Below are positions 8,333 through 15,892 of a stretch of DNA of 54,982 bases, piece after piece. The stretch lies in NCBI GenBank assembly GCA_045652445.1, contig JAZRUJ010000067.1, positions 1 to 54,982 of the forward strand, given 5' to 3'. A program made the position numbers and the translations under genes. This stretch comes from RGIG995 sp045652445 (lineage in GTDB: Bacteria; Bacillota; Clostridia; Oscillospirales; UBA644). How positions within the stretch are numbered: the stretch's first letter is position 1; every line of letters begins with the position of its first letter. The notes beneath the pieces are model-generated. The model had not been told where the DNA came from. It did not search any database and was given only the letters and a program-made list of their open reading frames with translations.

Positions 8333-8990
8333 GGCGTTTGTCCTCCTTTACCACGGATTTCTTAAGGATTTCGCCCTTATAGATCCAAACTTTGATACCG
8401 ATCCGGCCGTAGGTGGTTTTTGCTTCAGCAAAACCGTAGTCGATGTCAGCACGCAGGGTCTGCAGGGGAATGGTTCCTTCATGATAGTGTTCGGTACGTG
8501 CAATTTCTGCACCGCCCAGACGGCCGCTTGCGTTCACCTTAATACCTTTAGCACCGGCTTTCATGGTGCTGTCGATGGCTTTACGCATAGCACGACGGAA
8601 AGAAACGCGTTTTTCCAGGTCCGCAGCAATACGTTCTGCAACCAGAGTAGCGTTCATGTCGGGGCGTTTTTCTTCGACGATGGTGAGAGCAACGGGCTTG
8701 CCGATCAGCTTCTCAACAGCGAGGCGAAGTTTTTCAATATCCTGACCGCCCTTACCGATGACAACACCGGGACGAGCACAGTGGATAAAGATGCGGACAC
8801 GCTTGGAGGCGTCACGTTCGATTTCAATCTGGGGAACGCCAGCCTGAGCGATCTGCTTTTTAATGAATTTTCTGATTTTATCGTCTTCTACGACCAGGTC
8901 GCCGAAATCTTCGTCACGGACGAACCAACGGGAATCCCAATCTTTGATGACGCCTACACGGAAACCGTGAGGATTAACTTTTTGTCCCAT
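8310..8990 (-). CDS. rpsC: 30S ribosomal protein S3
   Basis: This 226-residue protein starts MGQKVNPHGFRVGVIKDWDS. It has an N-terminal KH type-2 domain (GKGGQDIEKLRLAVEKLIG, around residue 77) and the S3 C-terminal domain (GRLGGAEIARTEHYHEGTIPLQTLRADIDYG). It lines the mRNA entry tunnel with S4 and S5 and helps unwind mRNA. Its 3' end overlaps rplP. Confidence 0.98.
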   Translation of the reverse strand: MGQKVNPHGFRVGVIKDWDSRWFVRDEDFGDLVVEDDKIRKFIKKQIAQAGVPQIEIERDASKRVRIFIHCARPGVVIGKGGQDIEKLRLAVEKLIGKPVALTIVEEKRPDMNATLVAERIAADLEKRVSFRRAMRKAIDSTMKAGAKGIKVNASGRLGGAEIARTEHYHEGTIPLQTLRADIDYGFAEAKTTYGRIGIKVWIYKGEILKKSVVKEDKRHVNAKKG

Positions 8991-9002
8991 ATTGACCCTC
9001 CC

Positions 9003-9338
9003 TTATTCTTTCTCAGCGAGAACGATGGTAACCTGAGACGTTCTCTTGAGGATAGTATCGGCGGAACCACGTGCACGAGGCATCATCCGCTTCATGGTGG
9101 GGCCGGGGCCCACGTAGCATTCCTTGACGTACAGCTTGGAAACATCCATACCATGGTTGTTTTCAGCGTTAGCAGCCGCGGATTTGAGCAGCTTCAGGCA
9201 AGGAGCACTGGCAGCCTTCGGCGTATGGGTGAGGATCGCAGCAGCGGTCCCAAGGGGTTTATTCCGGATCAGGTCCAGAACGATCTTGACCTTTCTGGGG
9301 GTGATACGGAGACCTCTCAAATAAGCTCTAGCTTCCAT
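9003..9338 (-). CDS. rplV: 50S ribosomal protein L22
   Basis: This 111-residue protein has the conserved start ARAYLRGLRITPRKVKIVLDLIRNK and the extended hairpin region ending RMMPRARGSADTILKRTSQVTIVL. That hairpin lines the peptide exit tunnel and is a known site of macrolide-resistance changes. No unusual residue is obvious. It sits between rpsS and rpsC. Confidence 0.98.
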   Translation of the reverse strand: MEARAYLRGLRITPRKVKIVLDLIRNKPLGTAAAILTHTPKAASAPCLKLLKSAAANAENNHGMDVSKLYVKECYVGPGPTMKRMMPRARGSADTILKRTSQVTIVLAEKE

Positions 9339-9357
9339 ATTATTTCAGTAACCTCCG

Positions 9358-9639
9358 TTATTTCGATGTGTTCGACGCTTTGGAACCGGAGTGACCTTTG
9401 AAGGTACGAGTGGGAGCAAATTCGCCCAACTTGTGACCAACCATGTCTTCGGTAACATAAACGGGAACGTGCTTTCTGCCATCGTGAACCGCAAAGGTGT
9501 GGCCTACGAAGTCAGGGAAAATGGTGGAGGAGCGAGACCAGGTCTTCAGAACTCTCTTTTCACCTTTTTCATTCATGTCGAGAACTTTCTTCATCAGAGA
9601 CGCTTCGACGTAAGGTCCTTTTTTAACACTTCTACCCAT
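9358..9639 (-). CDS. rpsS: 30S ribosomal protein S19
   Basis: This 93-residue protein starts MGRSVKKGPYVEASLMKKV and has the signature VGHTFAVHDGRKHVPVYVTEDMVGHKLGEFAPTR. S19 forms a complex with S13 in the 30S head near the A site. It lies between rplB and rplV with 14-19 bp spacers. Confidence 0.98.
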   Translation of the reverse strand: MGRSVKKGPYVEASLMKKVLDMNEKGEKRVLKTWSRSSTIFPDFVGHTFAVHDGRKHVPVYVTEDMVGHKLGEFAPTRTFKGHSGSKASNTSK

Positions 9640-9653
9640 CTGTCACACCTCCA

Positions 9654-10487
9654 TTATTTCGAGTTTCTACGTTTTACGATGAACTTATCGGACTTGTTCT
9701 TCTTCTTGCGGGTCTTGTAGCCCAGAGCGGGTTTACCCCAAGGAGTAACAGGACCGGAACGACCGATGGGAGCACGGCCTTCACCACCACCGTGGGGGTG
9801 ATCGCAGGGGTTCATAACAGAACCGCGAACGGTAGGACGAATGCCCATATGACGTTTTTTACCGGCTTTACCGAGGTTAATGTTTTCATGGTCCTGATTG
9901 CCTACAGTACCGATGGTAGCCTTGCAACGCAGGGAAACGAGGCGAACTTCACCGGAGGGAAGGCGGACCTGAGCGTATCCGTTTTCTTTTGCCATCAGCT
10001 GTGCAGCAGCACCGGCGGAACGGACCAACTGAGCACCCTTACCGGGATGCAGCTCAACGTTGTGGATATAGGTACCCGTGGGAATGTTTTCCAGGGGCAG
10101 GCAGTTACCGACTTTAATATCGGAAGCAGCACCGGAGTAAACAACGTCGCCAACCTTCAGGTTCTGAGGAGCAACGATGTAAGCCTTGGTACCGTCTTCG
10201 TACTGAACGAGAGCGATGTTAGCGGTGCGGTTGGGGTCATATTCGATGGTCATGACCGTTGCAGCAGCATCAACCATGTTTCTCTTGAAGTCGATAATTC
10301 TGTACTTCCTGCGGTTTCCGCCGCCGCGATGACGGACGGTGATGCGACCGTAGCTGTTACGACCGGAATATTTCTTCAGAGTAGTGAGAAGAGAGCGTTC
10401 CGGTTTATTGGTGGTGATCTCCTCGAAAGTGGAGACAACCATCGTTCTACGAGACGGAGTTGTAGGTTTAAATCTTCTGGTAGGCAT
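9654..10487 (-). CDS. rplB: 50S ribosomal protein L2
   Basis: This 277-residue protein is among the most conserved in the large subunit and is needed for subunit joining and peptidyl transfer. The OB and SH3-like folds are followed by the signature GSVMNPCDHPHGGGEGRAPIGR, which includes the conserved His. A GTG three codons upstream (10496) is open, but the AGGAG site is 1 nt from it and 10 nt from the chosen ATG, so the ATG at 10487 is preferred. Length matches the usual 276-277. Confidence 0.98.
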   Translation of the reverse strand: MPTRRFKPTTPSRRTMVVSTFEEITTNKPERSLLTTLKKYSGRNSYGRITVRHRGGGNRRKYRIIDFKRNMVDAAATVMTIEYDPNRTANIALVQYEDGTKAYIVAPQNLKVGDVVYSGAASDIKVGNCLPLENIPTGTYIHNVELHPGKGAQLVRSAGAAAQLMAKENGYAQVRLPSGEVRLVSLRCKATIGTVGNQDHENINLGKAGKKRHMGIRPTVRGSVMNPCDHPHGGGEGRAPIGRSGPVTPWGKPALGYKTRKKKNKSDKFIVKRRNSK

Positions 10488-10503
10488 TCTTGTCACTCTC
10501 CTC

Positions 10504-10800
10504 TTACATCAAGCCGTCGAAGAATTCGATGGTCTTGGAGTCTGCGGTCAGGGTGACGATGGCTTTCTTGAAAGAAGCGGTGGTGCCACGGGTGTAGCCC
10601 ATTCTCTTCTTCTTGCCGTCGCAGTTAATCACGTTAACGGCAGCAACCTTGACCTTGAACAGTTCTTCAACTGCTTTTGCGATTTCGATTTTGTTAGCGT
10701 CTTTCGCAACCTTGAACGTGTACTTCTTCTGATTACGAGCCAGATCCATACTGTTTTCGGTGATGACGGGAGTGAGGATGATATCCTGTGCGAATTTCAT
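10504..10800 (-). CDS. rplW: 50S ribosomal protein L23
   Basis: This 98-residue protein has the conserved ILTPVITENSMDLARNQKKYTFKVAKDANKIEIAKAVEELFKVKV block. L23 at the tunnel exit is the docking site for SRP and trigger factor. Its ATG overlaps the rplD stop region (position 10800 is shared), which couples their translation. Confidence 0.98.
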   Translation of the reverse strand: MKFAQDIILTPVITENSMDLARNQKKYTFKVAKDANKIEIAKAVEELFKVKVAAVNVINCDGKKKRMGYTRGTTASFKKAIVTLTADSKTIEFFDGLM

Positions 10801-11420
10801 CAGTTGTACACCTCCTCAACTTTGTTGACAGCCTCTTTGGTAATGATGAACTTGTCGTGCTTGACAATGTCATATACGTTCAGAGTGTTCACGCAAGCGG
10901 TCTTTACGCCTTCGATATTCCGAGCGGATTTGATCACGACTGCGTCGGGAGCGGGCATAACCACCAGGGCTTTGTCAGCTACGTTCAGAGCCTTCAGAAC
11001 GTTGACCATGTTCTTGGTCTTGATTCCGTCAAATGCCAGAGAATCAACGACGATCAGATTACCTTCTGCAACTTTAGCGGACAGAGCAGACTTCATAGCA
11101 ACTCTCTTTGCCTTCTTGTTGACAGAGTATCTGTACTTGCGGGGCTTGGGACCGAGAGCGATACCGCCATGGGTCCACTGGGGAGAACGGGTAGAACCCT
11201 GACGGGCACGGCCGGTTCCCTTTTGGCGCCAGGGCTTCTTGCCGCCGCCGCTGACTTCGGAACGAGTCAGGGTGGACTGAGTACCGTGACGCTGATTAGC
11301 CAGATAGTTCTTCACCATTTCGTGCATCAGAGGAACATTGATCTGTGCACCGAAAATGCTGTCGGAAAGTTCCATTTCGCCGGCTTCGTTGCCGAGCATA
11401 TCGTAAACTTTAATCTTCAT
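10800..11420 (-). CDS. rplD: 50S ribosomal protein L4
   Basis: This 206-residue protein has the tunnel-lining loop (KPWRQKGTGRARQGSTRSPQWTHGG, about residues 62-88) and a C-terminal helicase-like fold. In gamma-proteobacteria L4 also represses its own operon by binding the S10 leader. The leader here has a different sequence and no such role can be assumed. It follows rplC by 17 bp. Confidence 0.98.
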   Translation of the reverse strand: MKIKVYDMLGNEAGEMELSDSIFGAQINVPLMHEMVKNYLANQRHGTQSTLTRSEVSGGGKKPWRQKGTGRARQGSTRSPQWTHGGIALGPKPRKYRYSVNKKAKRVAMKSALSAKVAEGNLIVVDSLAFDGIKTKNMVNVLKALNVADKALVVMPAPDAVVIKSARNIEGVKTACVNTLNVYDIVKHDKFIITKEAVNKVEEVYN

Positions 11421-11437
11421 TTCACTTTCCTCCTATC

Positions 11438-12070
11438 TTATTTCTTGATGGCGGTCTTAACAACGACCAAACCACCGTTGGGGCCGGGAATGGCACCCTT
11501 GATAGCGATGAGATTGTTTTCTGCATCAACCTTAACAACGCTCAGGTTCTGAATGGTAACCTGTTCGCTGCCCATGTGACCGGGCATACCCTTACCCTTC
11601 ATAACTTTGGAAGGAGTAGAGTTTGCACCCATAGAACCTTGGTGTCTGTGGTAACCGGAGGTACCGTGGGTCATGCGTTGTCTGTGGAAACCGAGGCGTT
11701 TGATGGTGCCTTGGTAACCCTTACCTTTGGAGATGCCGGTAACGTCAACCACGTCGCCGGAAGCAAAGACGTCAGCCTTAATTACATCACCGACGTTCAT
11801 GGATTCGCTGTTGTCCAACTTGAATTCCTTCAGAACGCGTTTGTAAGCGACTTCTGCCTTGTCATAGTGACCTTTGAGGGGTTTGACAACCAGTTTTTCA
11901 CGGATGTCTTCAAAACCCAATTGTACGGCGTTGTAGCCGTCGTTGTCTACCGTCTTCTTCTGAATGACGGTGCAGGGGCCGGCTTCCACAACCGTTACGG
12001 GAACAACGTTACCGTTTTCCGTAAAGAGCTGGGTCATACCGATCTTTCTGCCGATAATTCCTTTTTCCAT
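11438..12070 (-). CDS. rplC: 50S ribosomal protein L3
   Basis: This 210-residue protein starts MEKGIIGRKIGMTQLF. It carries the long loop that reaches the peptidyl-transferase centre (GFHRQRMTHGTSGYHRHQGSMGANSTPSKVMKGKGMPGHMG). L3 is one of the two initiators of 50S assembly. It is preceded by an unusually long 137-bp spacer with three stem-loops separating it from rpsJ. Confidence 0.98.
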   Translation of the reverse strand: MEKGIIGRKIGMTQLFTENGNVVPVTVVEAGPCTVIQKKTVDNDGYNAVQLGFEDIREKLVVKPLKGHYDKAEVAYKRVLKEFKLDNSESMNVGDVIKADVFASGDVVDVTGISKGKGYQGTIKRLGFHRQRMTHGTSGYHRHQGSMGANSTPSKVMKGKGMPGHMGSEQVTIQNLSVVKVDAENNLIAIKGAIPGPNGGLVVVKTAIKK

Positions 12071-12096
12071 TTTGAAATTCTCCTTTCGGTTATTGG

Positions 12097-12180
12097 TTGA
12101 TCCCGGAAAGGGAGATCAACGTGACCGTATACCATATTATAATGGTACGGAATGACTTCTTTCCGCTGAGGCAAGTCATT
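12097..12180 (-). promoter_or_regulatory. Three consecutive stem-loops between rpsJ and rplC
   Basis: The 137-bp rpsJ-rplC spacer is by far the longest in the ribosomal cluster. It holds three inverted repeats directly ahead of the rplC ribosome binding site: 12151-12180 (arms AATGACTT/AAGTCATT), 12125-12150 (CCGTA-CCAT/ATGG-TACGG with a 2-nt bulge), and 12097-12119 (TTGATC/GATCAA plus two G-C pairs). None has a downstream T-tract, so these are not simple terminators. A regulatory leader or RNA-processing site for the rest of the operon is an inference. Confidence 0.5.
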
Positions 12181-12207
12181 GTTTCCTCGTGCATGGCTGA
12201 ATTGAAA

Positions 12208-12516
12208 TTAAAGTTTAACTTCGATTTCTACGCCTGCGGGAAGATCGACGCTCATGAGAGCTTCAACGACCTTCTGAGAGGGCTTGAGGATGTCGATAAC
12301 ACGCTTATGAGTGCGGGTTTCGAACTGTTCGCGGGAGTCCTTATATTTATGGACTGCACGCAGGATTGTGATGATTTCGCGTTCGGTGGGCAGAGGAACA
12401 GGTCCGGAAACCTTAGCTCCCATGCGAGTTGCGGTTGCGACGATCTTTTCACAAGCCTGATCGACCAGGTGATGGTCGTAGGATTTCAGCCGAATTCTCA
12501 TTTTTTCAGTTGCCAT
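12208..12516 (-). CDS. rpsJ: 30S ribosomal protein S10 (NusE)
   Basis: This 102-residue protein, the exact usual length, has the motif RLKSYDHHLVDQACEKIVATATRMGAKVSGPVPLPTE. S10 sits in the 30S head and, as NusE, bridges the ribosome to NusG and RNA polymerase in antitermination. It is the first gene of the S10 operon and is preceded by a promoter and a long structured leader. The start follows GGAGG by 8 nt. Confidence 0.98.
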   Translation of the reverse strand: MATEKMRIRLKSYDHHLVDQACEKIVATATRMGAKVSGPVPLPTEREIITILRAVHKYKDSREQFETRTHKRVIDILKPSQKVVEALMSVDLPAGVEIEVKL

Positions 12517-12843
12517 TGCTTTCGCCTCCTTAAGTATTTGGGAAGAGTATGATCGGACAAGTTATCCGATCAAGACTTGGGCGATGAAAAACCGAACACT
12601 GCACCGTGTGTTTCATGGTTCGGACATAAAAATCGGATCAGGGCAAGCTGATCCAATCGACCGAACAGAATGCACCCTTTGGTGCGATCCGTCAGAAACA
12701 AGTGCTGAGAGGTAAAGATCTTTGCCTTACATCAACTAAGTTCGGTTTCATCCAATTTGAAATCGGATACGGCTCCCTCGGAACTACCTGCCGCCCAAAT
12801 GCGGATTTCAGCAACCTCCGAGATCATAGCCTCTTTGCCATGC
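12517..12843 (-). ncRNA. Structured 5' leader of the S10 operon
   Basis: About 325 nt separate the predicted transcription start (~12843) from rpsJ. No convincing ORF is seen. The region is dense in inverted repeats: CTCGGA/TCCGAG (12777-12782 with 12817-12822) enclosing CCGC/GCGG; GCACC/GGTGC (12672-12685); GGATCAG/CTGATCC (12635-12654); CCGAAC/GTTCGG (12592-12623); TGATCGGA/TCCGATCA (12550-12572); and a long-range CCGAAC(12661)/GTTCGG(12740) option. The repeated CCGAAC/GTTCGG arms could pair alternatively, which is typical of a switch. The ligand, possibly a ribosomal protein, is unknown. Confidence 0.6.
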
Positions 12844-12849
12844 TTTGCT

Positions 12850-12878
12850 ATTATACCATACACGACTCCGCGTGTCAA
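12850..12878 (-). promoter_or_regulatory. Sigma-A promoter of the S10-spc cluster
   Basis: On the minus strand there is a perfect TTGACA, a 17-bp spacer and a perfect TATAAT. It is the only consensus promoter seen upstream of the ribosomal genes, so it probably drives the whole cluster. Confidence 0.9.
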
Positions 12879-12970
12879 GTATTATAACAAAAAAAGTATT
12901 GAACTTTTTGTAAACTTTTCCATTTTCTTTGGACGTCGTAATTTTTTTCTTCTTTTCCCTCCTTTTCCTG

Positions 12971-12999
12971 TTGACATTTCCGTTTTTTTCGTGTAAAAT
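12971..12999 (+). promoter_or_regulatory. Sigma-A promoter for the DUF1292 gene
   Basis: TTGACA, a 17-bp spacer and TAAAAT. The predicted start lies about 35 bp before the ATG at 13040. It diverges from the ribosomal promoter across about 90 bp of AT-rich DNA. Confidence 0.85.
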
Positions 13000-13039
13000 A
13001 GAGACAGAAATAAAAATCCAAGAAATGAGGTAACCTATC

Positions 13040-13399
13040 ATGGCTGAAAGAGACGATATTCTCGCATTGACCGACGAAGAAGGCAATGAAGTCAATTTTG
13101 AAATCATCGACGCATTGGAACACGAAGGCAAAACCTACGTTCTTTTGACTCCTGCCGAAGCCGGCGAAGAAGACGAAGTGGAAGTAGTTATGCTCCGCGT
13201 TGAAGATGACGGAGAAGAAGACATCCTCGTCACCGTAGACGACGAAGACGAATTCAACACCGTTGCCGCTCTTTTTGATGCAAAAGCCGAAGAATACGAC
13301 CTGGCTGCAGAAGACGGTTGTTCCTGCGGTTGCGGTGATGACTGCCAATGCACCGAAGAAGACAACTGCGGTTGCGATTGCTGGAAAGACAAGAAGTAA
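13040..13399 (+). CDS. DUF1292 (YrzB-like) protein with eight-cysteine tail
   Basis: This is a 119-residue very acidic protein. Residues 5-85 match the DUF1292 pattern (EGNEVNFEIIDALEHEGKTYVLLTPAE...EDEVEVVMLRVEDDGEEDILVTVDDEDEFNTV), a small conserved Firmicutes family of unknown function. The last 26 residues are unusual: eight cysteines at 94, 96, 98, 102, 104, 110, 112 and 114, in CxCxC and CxC clusters. They would be suited to binding a metal or an iron-sulfur cluster, though this is inference. The gene has its own promoter and no operon partner. A probable 6S RNA follows. Confidence 0.9.
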   Translation: MAERDDILALTDEEGNEVNFEIIDALEHEGKTYVLLTPAEAGEEDEVEVVMLRVEDDGEEDILVTVDDEDEFNTVAALFDAKAEEYDLAAEDGCSCGCGDDCQCTEEDNCGCDCWKDKK

Positions 13400-13423
13400 A
13401 CAATTTCTTCCGTTAATATATCA

Positions 13424-13446
13424 CGCGTACGCGTATATATTATAAT
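13424..13446 (+). promoter_or_regulatory. Promoter of the 6S-like RNA, with a perfect palindrome
   Basis: A perfect TATAAT -10 box lies at 13441-13446 within an alternating TA run. No good -35 is present. In its place is the 12-bp perfect palindrome ACGCGTACGCGT (13424-13435), a possible operator or alternative recognition element. Confidence 0.55.
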
Positions 13447-13452
13447 AGGAAG

Positions 13453-13736
13453 ACAAAAGACAGTCTTCAATTACTTCCTGCGAAATACGACCCTTATGAT
13501 TTTTCAGTTAAAACCTACACCTTTACTAAGGGAATCACTCTTCCCCTGTGGGTTTGCAGGCCTCCCGCCCCGGACTGCCATCGAGCCTCCGGCAAGCGGA
13601 CGTTGGAAGCACAAAGCATGGGAGTGGATTTTACCCGCCCTGCTGTCAAGCAGGTTTACGAAGTCATAACGTCTCCCGAGACGCAACGGAACACGGTTTT
13701 GCGGGAGTTCCCCGAGCTTTTTGCTCGGGGGTTTTT
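13453..13736 (+). ncRNA. ssrS: Probable 6S RNA
   Basis: The region is noncoding and rod-like. A closing helix joins TTCCTGCGAAA (13475-13485) with TTTTGCGGGAG (13697-13707), 11 pairs including G-U. Inner arms pair CACTCttCCC with GGGAGTG near 13527 and 13620, leaving an open central bubble, the hallmark of 6S RNA that mimics an open promoter for sigma-A RNA polymerase. Small hairpins CCTGCT/AGCAGG and GTCT/AGAC sit on the 3' side. A strong terminator ends it. tmRNA, RNase P RNA and SRP RNA signature motifs are absent. The 5' end is estimated from the promoter, and a 5' hairpin (GAAGAC/GTCTTC) precedes the closing helix. The family assignment rests on architecture only. Confidence 0.65.
13710..13736 (+). 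terminator. Terminator of the 6S-like RNA
   Basis: Eight-pair GC-rich stem CCCCGAGC/GCTCGGGG with a TTTTT loop, followed by GTTTTT. Confidence 0.9.
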
Positions 13737-13746
13737 CTTAATAAAA

Positions 13747-13776
13747 AAATACCGACGTTTTTCGTCGGTATTTTAT
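13747..13776. terminator. Bidirectional terminator between the 6S-like RNA and uvrC
   Basis: ATACCGACG/CGTCGGTAT stem with a 5-nt loop, flanked by A-runs on the left and T-runs on the right. It can serve both the plus-strand RNA and the minus-strand uvrC transcript. Confidence 0.88.
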
Positions 13777-13778
13777 TT

Positions 13779-15554
13779 TTAATTTTCTTCAAACCATTGT
13801 ATAATCTTGTGGGCAAGGTCCGAATGAATCCCTTTGACGGCACACAATTCCTCTTTGGTTGCTTTGCGGATTTTGTCAATGGATTTGAAGTGCAAGAACA
13901 ACGCCTTGGCTTTGGCTTTGCCCACCCCGGGAATGGATTCCAGTTGGGATTGTTGCATCGCCTTTTGCCGGAGATTTTTGTGATAAGAAATGGCGACCCG
14001 GTGAACTTCTTCCTGTAACCGTCCGCAAAACGCAAAGACTTCGGGAACGGGAGCAAAGGGTTTTTCCGTTCCGTCGGAAAAGACCAAGGACTTGGTTCGG
14101 TGACGGCTGTCTTTTTTCAGTCCCAACACGGGCAAAGAAATTCCCTCTTCTTTCAGGACTTGTTCCACCGCGTGAATTTGGGCAAGCCCCCCGTCGCACA
14201 GAATCACGTTAGGCAGCGGAGAAAAACCTTCGTCCCCTTCTTTAAATCGGGCGATGCGGCGTTGCACCGCTTCTCTCATATAATCGGTGTCGCCTCGCCC
14301 CAAAACCTGTTTAATTCGGTATTTTTTATATTTTTTTCGATCACAAACGCCGTCTTTGACCGAAATACTGCCGCAAACCACGTCACTTCCCGCGGTTTGA
14401 CTGATGTCGTAAACTTCCATCAAATCCACGTTTGAAAGCCCGGAAAATTCCCGAAAGGCGTCCAGTTGCCGTTGAATTCGGGCGGTTTTTCCTTCGTATT
14501 GCAGCATTCTTTCCCCTGCATTACGGTCGGCAAGAGCACGAAGCCGCAGATCTTGTTCGTAGGAGGGAACGGTAATCTTTCCTTTCAACCATTGGTTCAA
14601 AAGATTCGTCCACTCGTATTCTTCAGGGAGATAAATTTTGCCGGGAGGCAGGGTATCTTCCGTGTAAAACCGTTCCAAATACTGACGGAGAAGATCGGGG
14701 GTAAAGGGTTCTTCAAACACGTCGCACCGTTCTCCCACCACGTAGCCGTTCCGGAGACGAAGAAGAAAAATACAGCATTTCCCCTCCCCCGCCTTATATC
14801 CGAAATAATCCGCATGGCGGTTTTGAGACAACACGGGACGCTGTTTTTTGGAAATCATGGCAAGGGCATTTCGGCGATCCCGCAACAATGCCGCCCGTTC
14901 AAAGTCCAACCGTTGTGCAGCCTGTTCCATTTCTGCGGTAAGTTCGGATTCTACCACGTCGGTTTTCCCCTCCAGAACGGAGCAAATGGAATCGTAGGCT
15001 TTTTTCAGTTCTTCCGGGTCGGCTTTTCCTGCACAAACGCCGTTACAACGCCCCATGTCGTATTCCAGACAGGGTTTTGTCCGGGGTTTATACTTGCAGG
15101 AAGGCAATTTATAGGCGGTATTGAGATATCCTACAATATGGGATACGTTTTGCAATTTTGCAAACGGTCCAAAACAACGGGCACCGGCCGGCCGGGTATA
15201 CTCCGCCCGAACCATAGGACACCCATCTACCACCGAAACACAGATAAAGGGATATCCATGCCCCGATTTAAGTTTGATATTATAAAAGGGGTTGTGCTGC
15301 TTAATCAGACTGCATTCGGTGATCAACGCGTCCAATTCGTTTTCGCACAAAATCACGGAAAACCGATCCACCCGTTCTATCATGCGTTCTACTTTCGGTT
15401 CGTGGGGAACGTTGCGAAAATAGGAGGCGACCCGATTCCGGAGCTTGACCGCTTTTCCCACATATATGACTACCCCCGAGGTGTCATACATAGTATACAC
15501 CCCGGGAGAATCCGGTAATTCATTTGCTTTTTTTAATAATTCGGCACGTGTCAT
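13779..15554 (-). CDS. uvrC: Excinuclease ABC subunit C
   Basis: This 591-residue UvrC makes the two incisions of nucleotide excision repair. The N-terminal GIY-YIG nuclease (GVYTMYD...VVIYVGKAVKLRNRVASYF, about residues 17-50) makes the 3' cut. A UvrB-binding UVR motif is near residue 205, the RNase-H-like 5' nuclease occupies the middle, and tandem helix-hairpin-helix motifs (SIPGVGKAKAKALF, AVKGIHSDLAHKI) end the protein. Its ATG overlaps the ptsH stop by one base. A terminator follows directly. Confidence 0.98.
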   Translation of the reverse strand: MTRAELLKKANELPDSPGVYTMYDTSGVVIYVGKAVKLRNRVASYFRNVPHEPKVERMIERVDRFSVILCENELDALITECSLIKQHNPFYNIKLKSGHGYPFICVSVVDGCPMVRAEYTRPAGARCFGPFAKLQNVSHIVGYLNTAYKLPSCKYKPRTKPCLEYDMGRCNGVCAGKADPEELKKAYDSICSVLEGKTDVVESELTAEMEQAAQRLDFERAALLRDRRNALAMISKKQRPVLSQNRHADYFGYKAGEGKCCIFLLRLRNGYVVGERCDVFEEPFTPDLLRQYLERFYTEDTLPPGKIYLPEEYEWTNLLNQWLKGKITVPSYEQDLRLRALADRNAGERMLQYEGKTARIQRQLDAFREFSGLSNVDLMEVYDISQTAGSDVVCGSISVKDGVCDRKKYKKYRIKQVLGRGDTDYMREAVQRRIARFKEGDEGFSPLPNVILCDGGLAQIHAVEQVLKEEGISLPVLGLKKDSRHRTKSLVFSDGTEKPFAPVPEVFAFCGRLQEEVHRVAISYHKNLRQKAMQQSQLESIPGVGKAKAKALFLHFKSIDKIRKATKEELCAVKGIHSDLAHKIIQWFEEN

Positions 15555-15820
15555 TATTCCATGACAAAGTTGCTCTGAATCAGAGCGACCAGACCTTCAA
15601 TGGCTTCCTGTTCGTCGGGACCGTTGGCAATCAGCTGGATTTCCGTATCCTTGGTGATGCCCAGAGAAAGGATCCCCAGCAAGGATTTTGCGTTAACACG
15701 ACGATCGTCTTTTTCTACGGAAATGGAAGACTTATATTCGTTTGCTTTCTGGGTGAAATAGGTAGCGGGACGGGCATGAAGGCCCACAGGGTTGGTTACT
15801 TTCACGGTTTTGTTCAGCAT
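15554..15820 (-). CDS. ptsH: HPr phosphocarrier protein
   Basis: This is an 88-residue HPr. The catalytic His15 lies in VGLHARPAT, and the regulatory serine Ser46 lies in NAKSLLGILSLG, so both the PEP:sugar phosphotransferase role and HPr-kinase/CcpA-type catabolite control are possible. No ptsI follows. uvrC is the next gene, overlapping by one base, an unusual pairing. A consensus promoter lies upstream. Confidence 0.95.
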   Translation of the reverse strand: MLNKTVKVTNPVGLHARPATYFTQKANEYKSSISVEKDDRRVNAKSLLGILSLGITKDTEIQLIANGPDEQEAIEGLVALIQSNFVME

Positions 15821-15892
15821 TTTCGTTTCTCCTGTGTTCGATAATAAATTTTGTAAGTTTACAGGGATAGATTATTATATATCGACAAGTAT

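Noticed and set aside
13504..13686. A minus-strand 60-codon frame within the 6S-like RNA.
   Set aside because: It lies wholly within structured noncoding sequence, without RBS or promoter.
13470..13710. tmRNA, SRP RNA or RNase P RNA as the identity of the noncoding RNA.
   Set aside because: No tag ORF or alanine-tRNA-like ends, no SRP GGAA tetraloop-receptor core, and no RNase P conserved motifs were seen; the long rod with a central bubble fits 6S better.
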